Positions 29,296 to 37,102 are shown, counted from the stretch's first letter. The stretch is 64,000 bases of DNA from Agrobacterium tumefaciens (GCF_005221385.1 NZ_CP039903.1:62001-126000); one strand, 5' to 3'. The notes: generated by a model from the sequence alone, not told the origin. Numbers and translations: made by a program.

Positions 29296-29336
29296 GCCTC
29301 TATAAACATGAATAGATTTATCATGTTTATAGAGGC
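29296..29336. promoter_or_regulatory. 16-bp inverted repeat with a central IRO box, before the AraC gene
   Basis: Perfect 16-bp arms flank a 9-base centre. The innermost bases form TGA-ATAGATTTA-TCA, a fourth TGA-N9-TCA match. The repeat lies 40 bases after the receptor stop and 30 before the AraC start. There is no T run, so an operator is favoured over a terminator, although the hairpin could also protect the receptor mRNA. Confidence 0.55.
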
Positions 29337-29365
29337 GCCTTTGCGCCTTGCGGGATCAAGAGGCC

Positions 29366-30247
29366 ATGGCTTTCCGCGTACGGATGGAAAATGAGATCGA
29401 GGGCTTTGCCGTCATCGGCGGCCCGCGCTCGAGGGTCTGGAACGGCATCGTCGCCGACCTCTGGGATGTGCGTTGCGCGCCGAAAGCGGGTGGCCGTTAT
29501 GTTGGCAAGGACCCGCGTTTCGTTTTTCTGCTGGATATGGACGGGAGCGATGATGGCCGGTTCATGATGAACCGCTCCCGTCGTGACAATCACGGTTCTT
29601 CCAAGGCGAACCGGATTTCCTTCGTGCCCGCCGATCTGGATGTGCATGCGGAACTCAGCAATGTGTCCTTTGTGCGCCATCTCGATCTGCATTTTGATGC
29701 GGGTTTGCTGGGCGCGCGGCTGGTGCAGGGGTTTGACCCGCACGGCCTGCTCGATCCGCATCTGATGTTCGAGGATGAGCGCCTGCTGGCGTTGGCGCGG
29801 CTGATCGCTGCCGAATGCGATAATCCAGACCCCTTGCATGACCTTTACGGCGAAAGCCTCGTGCTGGCGCTGCTGACGGATTTTCTCAAGGTAAAGCGGG
29901 AACCGGTCAAGAAACGCAGCAAGCTCGCCGTCTGGCAGTTAAGAGCGGCGACCGACTATATCCGCGAACATTGCCTGCGGTCGATCCGGCTGGAGGAACT
30001 GGCGGAACTCACAAACCTGTCGCAATCCCATTTCAGCCATGCCTTCAAGGCTTCCACCGGCGTACCGCCGCACCAATGGCAGATGCAGGCGCGTATCGAT
30101 CGCGTCAAGGATCTGATGATGCGGACCGATATGGCGTTGACCGACATCGCCATTGCTAGCGGGTTTTCAGACCAGGCGCATTTTTCCCGCGTCTTTCGCA
30201 AGATGGTCGGAGTTTCCCCCTCCGTCTGGCAAAAAATCCGCCAATAA
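29366..30247 (+). CDS. AraC-family transcriptional regulator
   Basis: 293 aa. The N-terminal ligand or cofactor domain is unrecognised. The C-terminal double HTH (residues about 195-290) contains IRLEELAELTNLSQSHFSHAFK and the conserved IAIASGFSDQAHFSRVFRKMVG. CAAGAGG precedes ATG 29366. Adjacent to a TonB siderophore receptor and with its own iron box, it probably activates the receptor gene when the siderophore is present, like PchR-type regulators. That role is inferred. Confidence 0.87.
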   Translation: MAFRVRMENEIEGFAVIGGPRSRVWNGIVADLWDVRCAPKAGGRYVGKDPRFVFLLDMDGSDDGRFMMNRSRRDNHGSSKANRISFVPADLDVHAELSNVSFVRHLDLHFDAGLLGARLVQGFDPHGLLDPHLMFEDERLLALARLIAAECDNPDPLHDLYGESLVLALLTDFLKVKREPVKKRSKLAVWQLRAATDYIREHCLRSIRLEELAELTNLSQSHFSHAFKASTGVPPHQWQMQARIDRVKDLMMRTDMALTDIAIASGFSDQAHFSRVFRKMVGVSPSVWQKIRQ

Positions 30248-30377
30248 GTGCGCCTTTTTGTTCCGTCCTTCTTCAAAAAAATACCTGCCGCAGCGCTTGA
30301 AACGCCTCGGAACGATTTCTCCGTCGCAGGGTTTACAAGACGTGACACCAACGAAGAAAATCAAGGAGGAAGACGTC

Positions 30378-30770
30378 ATGTTGCATCAGGAACCCCGCGC
30401 TGGGCAGGATCCCTATGTCAAGGATACGCCGAGCCTGATCGCCAGCGACAAGGTAGAAGGCACCCGCGTTTATGGCGCCGATGGCAAACATATCGGGTCG
30501 ATCCAGCGCATTATCCTGGAAAAGCGTGGCGGCCGCGTCGCTTATGCGGTGTTGAGTTTCGGTGGCTTTCTCGGGATCGGTGACGACTATTACCCGCTGC
30601 CCTGGGAAAAGCTGCATTACGATGAAGAACTGGACGGCTACCGCATCGATCTTACCAAGGAAGAGATCGAAAACGCGCCGCACTTCGCCAATCTCGATGA
30701 CAATGATCTGCTGAACGCCAAGGACCGCAAGGTTTACGACTATTACGGCGTCGCGCCTTACTGGATGTAA
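30378..30770 (+). CDS. PRC-barrel domain protein
   Basis: 130 aa. The PRC-barrel lies about residues 20-90 (VEGTRVYGADGKHIGSIQRI; LGIGDDYYPLPWEKL). Small proteins like this are common in rhizobia and often linked to envelope or stress responses, but no biochemical role is established. AAGGAGGA precedes ATG 30378. A strong terminator follows. Confidence 0.85.
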   Translation: MLHQEPRAGQDPYVKDTPSLIASDKVEGTRVYGADGKHIGSIQRIILEKRGGRVAYAVLSFGGFLGIGDDYYPLPWEKLHYDEELDGYRIDLTKEEIENAPHFANLDDNDLLNAKDRKVYDYYGVAPYWM

Positions 30771-30826
30771 GGTCCAGAAAAAAGCGCTTCCGGCAATTTT
30801 GTTACCGGGAGCGCAATACGTAAAAG

Positions 30827-30858
30827 AACGGCTCCTTTTCAGGAGCCGTTTTGTTTTG
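30827..30858 (+). terminator. Rho-independent terminator after the PRC-barrel gene
   Basis: A 10-bp stem AACGGCTCCT / AGGAGCCGTT with a TTTC loop is followed by TTGTTTT. Confidence 0.88.
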
Positions 30859-30864
30859 GGCCTG

Positions 30865-31107
30865 TCAATGCGGGTTTTTCTGCATCTCGGAAACCGCATC
30901 GGTGAAACATTTGCGCGCTTCCTCCGGCGATTTGCGCCCGTCAAGGGCGGCGCGGCAGGCGCTTCTGGCTCTCACGAAGCTTAATCCGCCAATCTTCGGC
31001 CAGCCTTCCGTTAGCAACGTCAGCGCTTCAGAGGGGCCGGCGACGACACTCTTGCCGTTCGCCTCAAGATTGACCTCGACCGGTTCTGTCCATCTCTCGT
31101 TCTTCAT
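30865..31107 (-). CDS. DUF982 protein
   Basis: 80 aa. The fold and spacing match the rhizobial DUF982 family: a beta-rich start (EPVEVNLEANGK), GPSEALTLLTEGWP, then ACRAALDGRKSPEEARKCF. Function unknown; these genes occur in many copies in Rhizobiales. ATG 31107 has GGGAGGTG upstream and is preferred over the longer frame starting at 31164. Confidence 0.75.
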   Translation of the reverse strand: MKNERWTEPVEVNLEANGKSVVAGPSEALTLLTEGWPKIGGLSFVRARSACRAALDGRKSPEEARKCFTDAVSEMQKNPH

Positions 31108-31226
31108 CGTGCACCTCCCAGAGCAACGCGATCCCGAAATACACCCGACAGCGGAGCAACCCATGAACGCAGCCGTGTGTCACTGCCGCTTAGAATATGC
31201 GCAAGCGAGTGAATTGACAACGGGGA

Positions 31227-31301
31227 TCAGCGGAAGCCGAAAAACGACAGGATTGCCAGTACGATAACGACGAGGCCGACGATGTAGATGATCTGGTTCA
31301 T
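31227..31301 (-). CDS. 24-residue single-span membrane peptide
   Basis: Too short for usual gene callers. It reads MNQIIYIVGLVVIVLAILSF followed by FGFR and a stop, one membrane span with a short basic tail. AAGGAGAAA lies at ideal distance before the ATG. Similar tiny membrane proteins are seen in Rhizobiales, often next to stress genes. Function unknown. Confidence 0.65.
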   Translation of the reverse strand: MNQIIYIVGLVVIVLAILSFFGFR

Positions 31302-31422
31302 GATTTTCTCCTTGGCTGCTTGTCATCACCTTAACGTGAGGGAGAAGACGAGGTTCCAGAGATCATAAGAATTTAATCACGTACTAAAATGTTGCGGACG
31401 TTCCATTGCAAATGGCCGGACT

Positions 31423-31581
31423 TCACTTCCGCAGGATCACCCAGATGGCGTGAATAATGCCGGGTACATAACCGCACAGCGTCAAAAGAATATTGAGCCA
31501 AAAATGCAGGCCAAGCCCGACCTGAAGGAACACACCGACGGGCGGAAGAAGGATGGCGATAAGAATACGAATGACGTCCAC
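31423..31581 (-). CDS. YqaE/Pmp3 family small membrane protein
   Basis: 52 aa from GTG 31581. It has two hydrophobic segments with the family signature LLPPVGVFLQVG and a C-terminal PGIIHAIWVI. Pmp3 proteins sit in the inner membrane and are associated with ion and osmotic stress. A longer frame from TTG 31620 exists, but the family normally begins at V/M-DVIRI, so GTG is chosen. Confidence 0.8.
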   Translation of the reverse strand: MDVIRILIAILLPPVGVFLQVGLGLHFWLNILLTLCGYVPGIIHAIWVILRK

Positions 31582-31684
31582 GATGACTGGCTTTCTGGTT
31601 GAGAGTGACTTGCCGGTCAACGTATTGCGGGCTGTTTGGTTTCAAACACTTTTGCCGTGACGATCACGCGTCGGTCGAACGGCC

Positions 31685-32098
31685 TTACCTATGATCGTCG
31701 CGGGTTGCGTTCGACATCTCATGTTTCGCCGCGCGCGCCAGGAATCCAGACCGCGTCAGCCCTCTGGTCTCTGCGAAGGCATCAATTGCCTTCAGGACGT
31801 CTTCCGGGAGCGTGATGTTGAGACGAACGGACTTCCTGCTCTCTGCCTTGAGGGCAACGAGGATGGCAACGCTATCCCTGTTTTCTGCATCCGCCATGAT
31901 GGTATCGAGAGAAGACGCTTCGGGAATGGCTTCGCCATCCTCGATCATACCTTCAACATGGAGCGCCAAAGCTTCTTCCGCCATTCGGCGCGCGTCATCA
32001 AGATCAGTGCCCGCAGTCACGACACCGGGAAAATCGGGGAAAGAAACGCCGTAATCGCTATCAGCGTCCTTATGGATCAGTCCGATATAGTTACGCAT
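31685..32098 (-). CDS. hicB: HicB-family antitoxin
   Basis: 137 aa. The N-terminal HicB fold (YIGLIHKDADSDYGVSFPDFPG; AEEALALHVEGMIEDGE) neutralises HicA. The C-terminus is a ribbon-helix-helix DNA-binding domain (SVRLNITLPEDVLKAIDAF; RSGFLARAAKHEM). It follows hicA by 3 bases on the minus strand, in the toxin-first order usual for hicAB, and would repress the operon at the palindrome upstream of hicA. Confidence 0.88.
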   Translation of the reverse strand: MRNYIGLIHKDADSDYGVSFPDFPGVVTAGTDLDDARRMAEEALALHVEGMIEDGEAIPEASSLDTIMADAENRDSVAILVALKAESRKSVRLNITLPEDVLKAIDAFAETRGLTRSGFLARAAKHEMSNATRDDHR

Positions 32099-32101
32099 GG
32101 T

Positions 32102-32290
32102 TCACCTCAGTTTCAGTCCGGATTGTTTTTCAATGCTTTTAAGCGTGCCGATCGGCAAATCTCTCTTCGGGTGAGGAACAGTGACGCGGCCTGGTTTGGT
32201 TGGATGTTTGAATTGAACGTGACTACCTATCGTGCTCACCTCGTACCAGCCATCCGCTTTCAAGGCCGAAACGATGTCGCCGCTTTTCAT
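32102..32290 (-). CDS. hicA: HicA-family mRNA interferase toxin
   Basis: 62 aa. The double-stranded RNA-binding-like fold has the catalytic histidine in GSHVQFKHP and the basic VTVPHPKRDLPIGTLKSIEKQ. It cleaves mRNA when HicB is lost. ATG 32290 matches the normal HicA N-terminus (MKSGDIVSALKADGWYEV). Upstream in-frame starts at 32326 (TTG) and 32314 (ATG) would run translation through the operator. Confidence 0.88.
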   Translation of the reverse strand: MKSGDIVSALKADGWYEVSTIGSHVQFKHPTKPGRVTVPHPKRDLPIGTLKSIEKQSGLKLR

Positions 32291-32309
32291 GTGTGTATTG
32301 ATACACACA
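32290..32309. promoter_or_regulatory. Perfect 20-bp palindrome at the hicA start
   Basis: TGTGTGTAT-TG-ATACACACA directly abuts the hicA start codon. It is a probable HicB operator; it could also hide the start in an RNA hairpin. Confidence 0.6.
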
Positions 32310-32466
32310 ATCATCTCGAAAGTCAATAATTGGGGATTATGTTTGATTGACGAAGTCTGACGGTCAAGGAACCCCGACGTGTTATCGAGTTTCTGTCACG
32401 ACGTAGAGGCGTGTAAAATCGAAGCTGTCGATCCCGCGGTATTGAATGAGTTTTCATTTTACTTGG

Positions 32467-32485
32467 AAATGGTGCCGCTTACGTG
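32467..32485. repeat. Left attachment site copy (attL)
   Basis: AAATGGTGCCGCTTACGTG is identical to 38410-38428, which overlaps the tRNA-Thr 3' end. Similarity continues imperfectly for about ten bases to the right, with matching GAAC. Confidence 0.85.
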
Positions 32486-32638
32486 CATTGAACTCTAGTA
32501 AGCGTGTGTCATAACCTGTCGCCTTTCGCTTGCCTACCCCTTGCGTTCCAGTCTATCGATTGTAAAACGCAGTCGTCTTATGTAATAGTTCGTCGTCATA
32601 AGTCGTTTCTCCAAAGGTGGATTAGAAGGTGGATTGAA

Positions 32639-33835
32639 ATGGCCCGCTCTTTGAACAAGCTTTCGGCGCTTGCAGTCAAAAATGCCGGTGCCGGTAAATT
32701 CTCCGATGGCGGCGGCTTGTGGCTCATCAAGCGTGAAGATGGCGGCGGCCAATGGGTGTTGCGTTTTACGATCCACGGCAGGCGCCGGGAGATGGGTCTA
32801 GGCTCGATCGTTGAGGTATCGCTAAAGGAAGCGCGCGAAGCTGCCGAACGCTGGCGCGCCTCCGCACGCTCTGGCCTTGATCCTATTAGCCAGCGCGAGA
32901 AACATAAGCGGGAAGCGGTAAAGCGGCTGCACCTGTTGAAGGACGTTGCCGACGATGCGTTCGAAAGCCGGAAGGCAGAGCTAAAGGGCGATGGGAAGGC
33001 GGGCCGGTGGTTCAGCCCTCTTGAGCTTCACATTCTTCCTAAACTCGGCAAGACGCCGGTTGCCGAGATCGACCAAACCCAAATTCGCGATGTGCTTTCG
33101 CCAATCTGGCACACCAAGGCAGAGACAGCGCGCAAGGCCCTAAACCGCCTCGACATCTGCATGCGCCATGCTGCCGCCCTTGGCCTTGAGGTGGACATTC
33201 AAGCGGTTGCCAAAGCTCGGGCGCTTCTAGGCCAGCAGAGACACGAAGCCACTAACATTCCCGCAATGCCCTGGCTTGAGGTGCCAGCTTTCTACACCCG
33301 TCTTTCCGATGGTTCGATAACGCACCTTGCCTTGCGCCTTCTCATTCTTACTGGCGTTCGCTCCCGACCACTGCGCTTCCTACATGTTGACCAGATTGAG
33401 GGCGACGTGTGGACGATACCGGGTGAGGCAATGAAAGGCAGGAAAGGGAAGACGCCAGATTTCCGCGTGCCGCTCACGCCTGAAGCGCTGGATATCATCA
33501 AGGCAGCGTTGCCGCTCTCCCGTGATGGCTTCCTATTCCCAAGCATCAAGAAGGGCGTAATTTCCGATGCCACGATGTCGAGGCTAATGGAGCGCGATAA
33601 AATCGCATATCGGCCGCACGGCTTTCGCTCCTCTTTGCGCGACTGGATAGCCGAAGCAACAGACACCCCACACGATATTGCAGAAACAACGCTCGGGCAC
33701 ACCGTGGGCGGTAAGGTGGAGCGCGCATATAGGCGAACCGATTTTTTGGATCAGCGCCGCAAGCTTCTTGAGCGCTGGGCAAATCATGTAACCGGCAAGG
33801 GTGGGCAAGTCCTGCGGCTTGTTGCGGAGGGATAG
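32639..33835 (+). CDS. Tyrosine-type integrase (DUF4102/P4 family)
   Basis: 398 aa. The N-terminal arm-binding domain (about residues 1-90) contains LSALAVKNAGAGKFSDGGGLWL. The catalytic domain shows arginine in TGVRSRPLRFL, lysine in KGRKGK, HGFRSSLRD, LGHTVGG and the nucleophile tyrosine in VERAYRR, so all residues needed for activity are present. It should catalyse integration at tRNA-Thr. It begins 153 bases inside attL and points into the element. ATG 32639 follows AAGGTGG; the longer upstream frame is unlikely. Confidence 0.93.
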   Translation: MARSLNKLSALAVKNAGAGKFSDGGGLWLIKREDGGGQWVLRFTIHGRRREMGLGSIVEVSLKEAREAAERWRASARSGLDPISQREKHKREAVKRLHLLKDVADDAFESRKAELKGDGKAGRWFSPLELHILPKLGKTPVAEIDQTQIRDVLSPIWHTKAETARKALNRLDICMRHAAALGLEVDIQAVAKARALLGQQRHEATNIPAMPWLEVPAFYTRLSDGSITHLALRLLILTGVRSRPLRFLHVDQIEGDVWTIPGEAMKGRKGKTPDFRVPLTPEALDIIKAALPLSRDGFLFPSIKKGVISDATMSRLMERDKIAYRPHGFRSSLRDWIAEATDTPHDIAETTLGHTVGGKVERAYRRTDFLDQRRKLLERWANHVTGKGGQVLRLVAEG

Positions 33836-33930
33836 AGATTTCGAATCCGTGGGGATAGGCCGGCCAGCCGACAAGCCAAACGCACCTTTGGTTTCCCTGC
33901 GGTAACGGTGCTTTCGCGGAGTGCAGCGAA

Positions 33931-34671
33931 TTGGCATATTACCCAGCAGTAACAAGAAGTTCGTTTTGGTTCGACAGTAGCCAGCCCCGAGATGCCCCGG
34001 ATGGCAGCTACGTATTCATAGGTCGCGCGGTAGATATCCTGGGCCGCGCCATTTTTGCCGACTGGCAGGAAGATACCCCCCGGAAAGCATTTGCGTCTGT
34101 AGGGAAGGATAAAAACGCGATCGATCGAATATCCCAGATTATGGACGAGCTCGGGCCTGCCATAGCCCGAGGGCAGGTTAAATTTGCGCTCCGCGCAGCG
34201 AAGGGCGGTGACTTCAAGCTGCCGCGTGAAGAGCTTGGCGTGCGAGAGGGCGCGTTTATTCAGTTCAGCCGTTCATCTTGGAACGTTGACGATTTCACGC
34301 CACTTTTCAAATTTGGGCAAATGTCAGACGGCATTTTTCGCTCTGACTACAGCGTTCCAGATTGGATTTATGTTGAGCGGGAAAGCCTAACCCTATTCGC
34401 AAGTTCAATCACTAAACCGATTCACCATAAGGTCACGGAAGAAGAACTTCCAGAAGCCCAGAACCCTGTGCTCACTATGGCAGCCCGCATAATCGCTATC
34501 AAAAAAGAAAACACAAGCAAGACTAGAAGCCAAATCAAAGATGAAATGAGGGCCGAGAATAAAGGTGGGCTTACTGACGCTGCGTTCGATAGCGCTTGGG
34601 CTTTGGCTAGAGAGCAACATCCGCCGTTAAAGCAATCCGGGAGGCCGCATGGGGCAAAAAAAACCATATAA
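33931..34671 (+). CDS. Element cargo protein of unknown function
   Basis: 246 aa from TTG 33931, which has GGAG 9 bases upstream; no ATG is near. No known domain was recognised. The first part has aromatic and charged segments (FWFDSSQPRDAPDGSYVFIG; WIYVERESLTLF). The last 60 residues (TRSQIKDEMRAENKGG onward) could form a small helical DNA-binding module, and the tail is basic. It lies directly after the integrase and is probably co-mobilised. Confidence 0.6.
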   Translation: MAYYPAVTRSSFWFDSSQPRDAPDGSYVFIGRAVDILGRAIFADWQEDTPRKAFASVGKDKNAIDRISQIMDELGPAIARGQVKFALRAAKGGDFKLPREELGVREGAFIQFSRSSWNVDDFTPLFKFGQMSDGIFRSDYSVPDWIYVERESLTLFASSITKPIHHKVTEEELPEAQNPVLTMAARIIAIKKENTSKTRSQIKDEMRAENKGGLTDAAFDSAWALAREQHPPLKQSGRPHGAKKTI

Positions 34672-34716
34672 GTTTCAATGCGATACAAATAAAATAATCC
34701 CTCCTACCATTATTTT

Positions 34717-35196
34717 TTAACCCTTCCAAATATTTAAGCAGTCCCGCATTTGCCATCCTCTTGTCTGTCGCAACCGGACACTAGAGGTCAACAAATGACA
34801 GACGTTAACATCAAGGCAGATAAGCTGCTCACCGACAAAGAGGCTGCCGCCTATCTGGGAGTAGCTCGTCAAACGGTAGCCGCCGCCCCCACAATTGTTG
34901 TTCGCGCACACGGCGACGGCGGTGCCCACGAGTGCTACAGCAACAAGCGCAGCGGCCGCTGCATCCTGATTCTGAACCATCTGAGGACAATCAAAAGCCT
35001 GTACGCCCCGTCGATTCAGTTCTTTCAAAATATCTTGCTGGAATACTGGATCTTGGTTCTGCAAGTATGTCCGACAGAGCGTCGGTTTATCGATCGACTT
35101 TGGATTATTGTCGAACGCTTCCCGCGAAGTGGTGCATGCGCTCAAGGCACACGAAATGAATAGGGCGCTGAGCACCCGCAAATATACAATTGTCAA
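34717..35196 (-). CDS. Short lipoprotein, 3' end fused to foreign sequence
   Basis: About 159 aa from TTG 35196 (GGGGG upstream; TTG 35208 is also possible). The signal peptide ends in the lipobox ALSAC, followed by a Cys-containing soluble domain and CANNNCGGGGYR. After that the frame runs antisense through an excisionase gene fragment to a stop at 34717, so the last 55 residues look accidental. The original C-terminus was probably lost by a rearrangement near 34,880. Function unknown. Confidence 0.55.
   Translation of the reverse strand: MTIVYLRVLSALFISCALSACTTSREAFDNNPKSIDKPTLCRTYLQNQDPVFQQDILKELNRRGVQAFDCPQMVQNQDAAAAALVAVALVGTAVAVCANNNCGGGGYRLTSYSQIGGSLFVGEQLICLDVNVCHLLTSSVRLRQTRGWQMRDCLNIWKG
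34795..34880 (+). pseudogene. Truncated AlpA/excisionase-type DNA-binding gene
   Basis: GAGG precedes ATG 34795. The product starts MTDVNIKADKLLTDKEAAAY and continues LGVARQTV, the first helices of a MerR-like excisionase. Homology stops abruptly there, where the sequence becomes the antisense 3' end of the lipoprotein gene. The wing and remaining helices are missing. The open frame continues to 35163 without sense. Confidence 0.65.
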
Positions 35197-35446
35197 AATA
35201 GCCCCCAATAACGTCCCCGCGATTACGCAAACACGCTGAACGTTCAGAGTCGAGTCTACTCAACTGAAATTTTAATTAGTAGAAAGAAAAGAATGGGCCG
35301 GCCGGTGGCGCCCCCGTGCGGTTTAGGCGGTGCTCCGCCGTTATTTAATCTCAAGGCGTGAGAGGAATGACCGTGGCACGTGCTGAGATTTTGGAAGCCA
35401 TTCACTAGGGACGTCGTGTCGAATTTTTGTTGGAAAGCGAGTTAAC
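35197..35446. other. Intergenic stretch with no gene seen
   Basis: About 250 bases, partly AT-rich, with a short GC-rich GGCGGTGCTCCGCC inverted repeat near 35330. It must hold the promoter of the toxin gene, but no clear elements were found. Confidence 0.4.
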
Positions 35447-35866
35447 ATGGGCAAGAAGGACAAGCCCGAAGACGCCATTATGGGAGCGATATTTGGGGAG
35501 AAAGACGAAGCAGTTGCGGAACCAGATAATCAACAGACAGTTGACTGTGACGAAGAAAGTGATAACTCTAGTTCACAGTCAATCGAGGTGAGGCGTACCA
35601 CTGAGTTTCAAGACTGGCTCCGCGGCCTCAAGGATCGAACGGCACAGCAGCGCATAGCAACGCGACTTGTGCGGGTCCAATCTGGCCTCCTTGGCGATGT
35701 GAAATATTTCAATGGCATAGGTGAGATACGCATCGATTATGGGCCCGGATATCGCGTCTACTTCGTGAAAAAAAGCAATGTCATCATCGTGCTTCTATGC
35801 GGCGGTGACAAGAAGAGCCAGCCGAGCGATGTAAAGCGTGCTCAGGATATGGCAAAGGAGGTTTGA
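35447..35866 (+). CDS. RelE/ParE-like (Gp49/HigB-type) toxin with N-terminal extension
   Basis: 139 aa. Residues about 47-139 are a standard killer protein: IEVRRTTEFQDWLRGLKDR, GLLGDVKYFNGIGEIRIDYGPGYRVYF, and IVLLCGGDKKSQ. Such proteins usually start at that first segment. Here it is preceded in frame by about 46 acidic residues rich in Asp, Glu, Asn and Ser, and no ATG occurs at the usual start. The extension is therefore translated or an unusual start codon is used. The antitoxin gene follows after 1 base. Confidence 0.82.
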   Translation: MGKKDKPEDAIMGAIFGEKDEAVAEPDNQQTVDCDEESDNSSSQSIEVRRTTEFQDWLRGLKDRTAQQRIATRLVRVQSGLLGDVKYFNGIGEIRIDYGPGYRVYFVKKSNVIIVLLCGGDKKSQPSDVKRAQDMAKEV

Positions 35867-35867
35867 G

Positions 35868-36242
35868 ATGGCTATTGAATCCGTACCTTTTGACGCTTCG
35901 GAGTTTTTCGACTCCGAAGAATCGCAAGCTAAACTGGTTGCCGATGCCTTCGAGACCGGGGATCTGCGATACATAACTCATGCGCTGGGCGTTGTCGCGA
36001 AGGCCGAAGGAATGACGAAAATTGCTCGTCAGGCCGGGGTCAGCAGAGAAGCTCTCTATAAGGCATTGAGCGACGACGGCGATCCAAAGTTTTCAACGCT
36101 GATGGGTGTCCTGAAGGCGCTAAACCTGAAGGTCTCCGTTGAACCAGAAAAGGCTTCAGGCAAAGCCACTCGTGTTCAAAAGCGGTTCAAACCTCGACGC
36201 AAGCGGATGGCGGTTCGGCAGAGAGCTCTGAAAGCTGCGTAA
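35868..36242 (+). CDS. HigA-type antitoxin (helix-turn-helix)
   Basis: 124 aa. The HTH around residues 58-80 (KIARQAGVSREALYKALS) and the downstream FSTLMGVLKALNLKVSV are characteristic of antidotes paired with Gp49-like toxins. The basic C-terminal tail (RVQKRFKPRRKRMAVRQR) is longer than usual. AAAGGAGG lies inside the end of the toxin gene, so expression is coupled. It probably represses the pair. Confidence 0.85.
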   Translation: MAIESVPFDASEFFDSEESQAKLVADAFETGDLRYITHALGVVAKAEGMTKIARQAGVSREALYKALSDDGDPKFSTLMGVLKALNLKVSVEPEKASGKATRVQKRFKPRRKRMAVRQRALKAA

Positions 36243-37044
36243 GCGCCTGCCGGATGCTTAGAAAACGCGTTCCGGGCTTTTGCGGTGTCATGAGAACCTG
36301 ACATGCGTCGCTTTTTTGAGACGGTGCCGGCTTTAAAAAATCGGCTGCCCCAAATCTGAGGACGCCCGATTTACGGGAAATTACGGGGAGGGCAGCCTTG
36401 CCAGAAACCCACGTTCCCGCTTTTTTTCAGTTACCCCATGTGCCAATAAAATAGTGGGAAATACTGATGAGAGCGTAAAATAGGCCGAAATAGGGGAATG
36501 GGGTCTGCTGCTACGCTCGCCGTACGGTAGATGAAGGAATTTTGTCACTCCCTAAAAGAGATCGAATTTTCGGAAGCCGTAAAAAGGCAGCGCCGCCCTG
36601 ATAATACAGAGTGGAAACAGAGTGCATCAAAGTTTGTGATGGGGTCGATAAGATAGATCGGTTTGGGTTATGTGTTGCGCACGTCTACGGATGAACTAGC
36701 GCAGAGAGAAATAGGCCAGCAGTCAGGCGCTGGCCTTTTCGTTTTCTTTCAAGACAAATGGCAAGTGGCGCCGAGAACCTGACAAAACCTGACATCAAGG
36801 CTGCAATTGACGCGACCTGTTGGAGGATGTTGGAGCAGCTGCCGCAATTTCTGCGGCCATGAATATCTGGCCCGGTTCCCCGGCCGAGATCGATACAGAC
36901 AAGTCAGATCAGCAACCGCATGGAAAAGCTTGTGAAATGGCGAGTTTCCAAGAAGCTGGAGATGCTGATGGGCAAAAAACGAAAAAACTCAACAACATAG
37001 CAGCTAAAGTCATGGAATTGGCGCATCCCGCCGGGGAGGGGAGC
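36243..37044. other. Non-coding stretch of the element
   Basis: About 800 bases without a convincing gene. It contains a direct repeat GAGAACCTGACA at 36292-36303 and 36773-36784, two close TTACGGG copies near 36373-36390, and a terminator at 36714-36746. An open frame at 36820-37092 lacks a recognised domain and runs into the downstream promoter, so it is not called. Confidence 0.45.
36714..36746 (+). terminator. Rho-independent terminator inside the element
   Basis: The stem GGCCAGC / GCTGGCC with an 8-base loop is followed by TTTTCGTTTTC. No gene ends nearby, so it may end a small RNA or a long 3' UTR of the toxin-antitoxin transcript. Confidence 0.75.
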
Positions 37045-37090
37045 TTGACTTATGGTTTCATTGAAACCATAATGGTTTCATTGAAACCAT
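37045..37090 (+). promoter_or_regulatory. Promoter covered by two tandem 19-bp palindromes
   Basis: TTGACT (37045-37050) and CATAAT (37068-37073) are spaced by 17 bases. Identical palindromes ATGGTTTCA-T-TGAAACCAT occupy 37052-37070, between the two elements, and 37072-37090, over the expected transcription start. A dimer bound at both would block RNA polymerase completely. Confidence 0.75.
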
Positions 37091-37102
37091 AAGGTGTCCG
37101 CG

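Noticed and set aside
34880-35163. Continuation of the excisionase frame
   Set aside because: It is antisense to the lipoprotein gene and has no excisionase features.
37052-37090. CRISPR-like pair of repeats
   Set aside because: Only two copies with a 1-base gap and no spacers; they are palindromic and sit on a promoter, so operators explain them better.
36820-37092. Open reading frame of 90 codons before the island regulator
   Set aside because: No recognised domain, no good ribosome-binding site, and it runs through the promoter and both palindromes.
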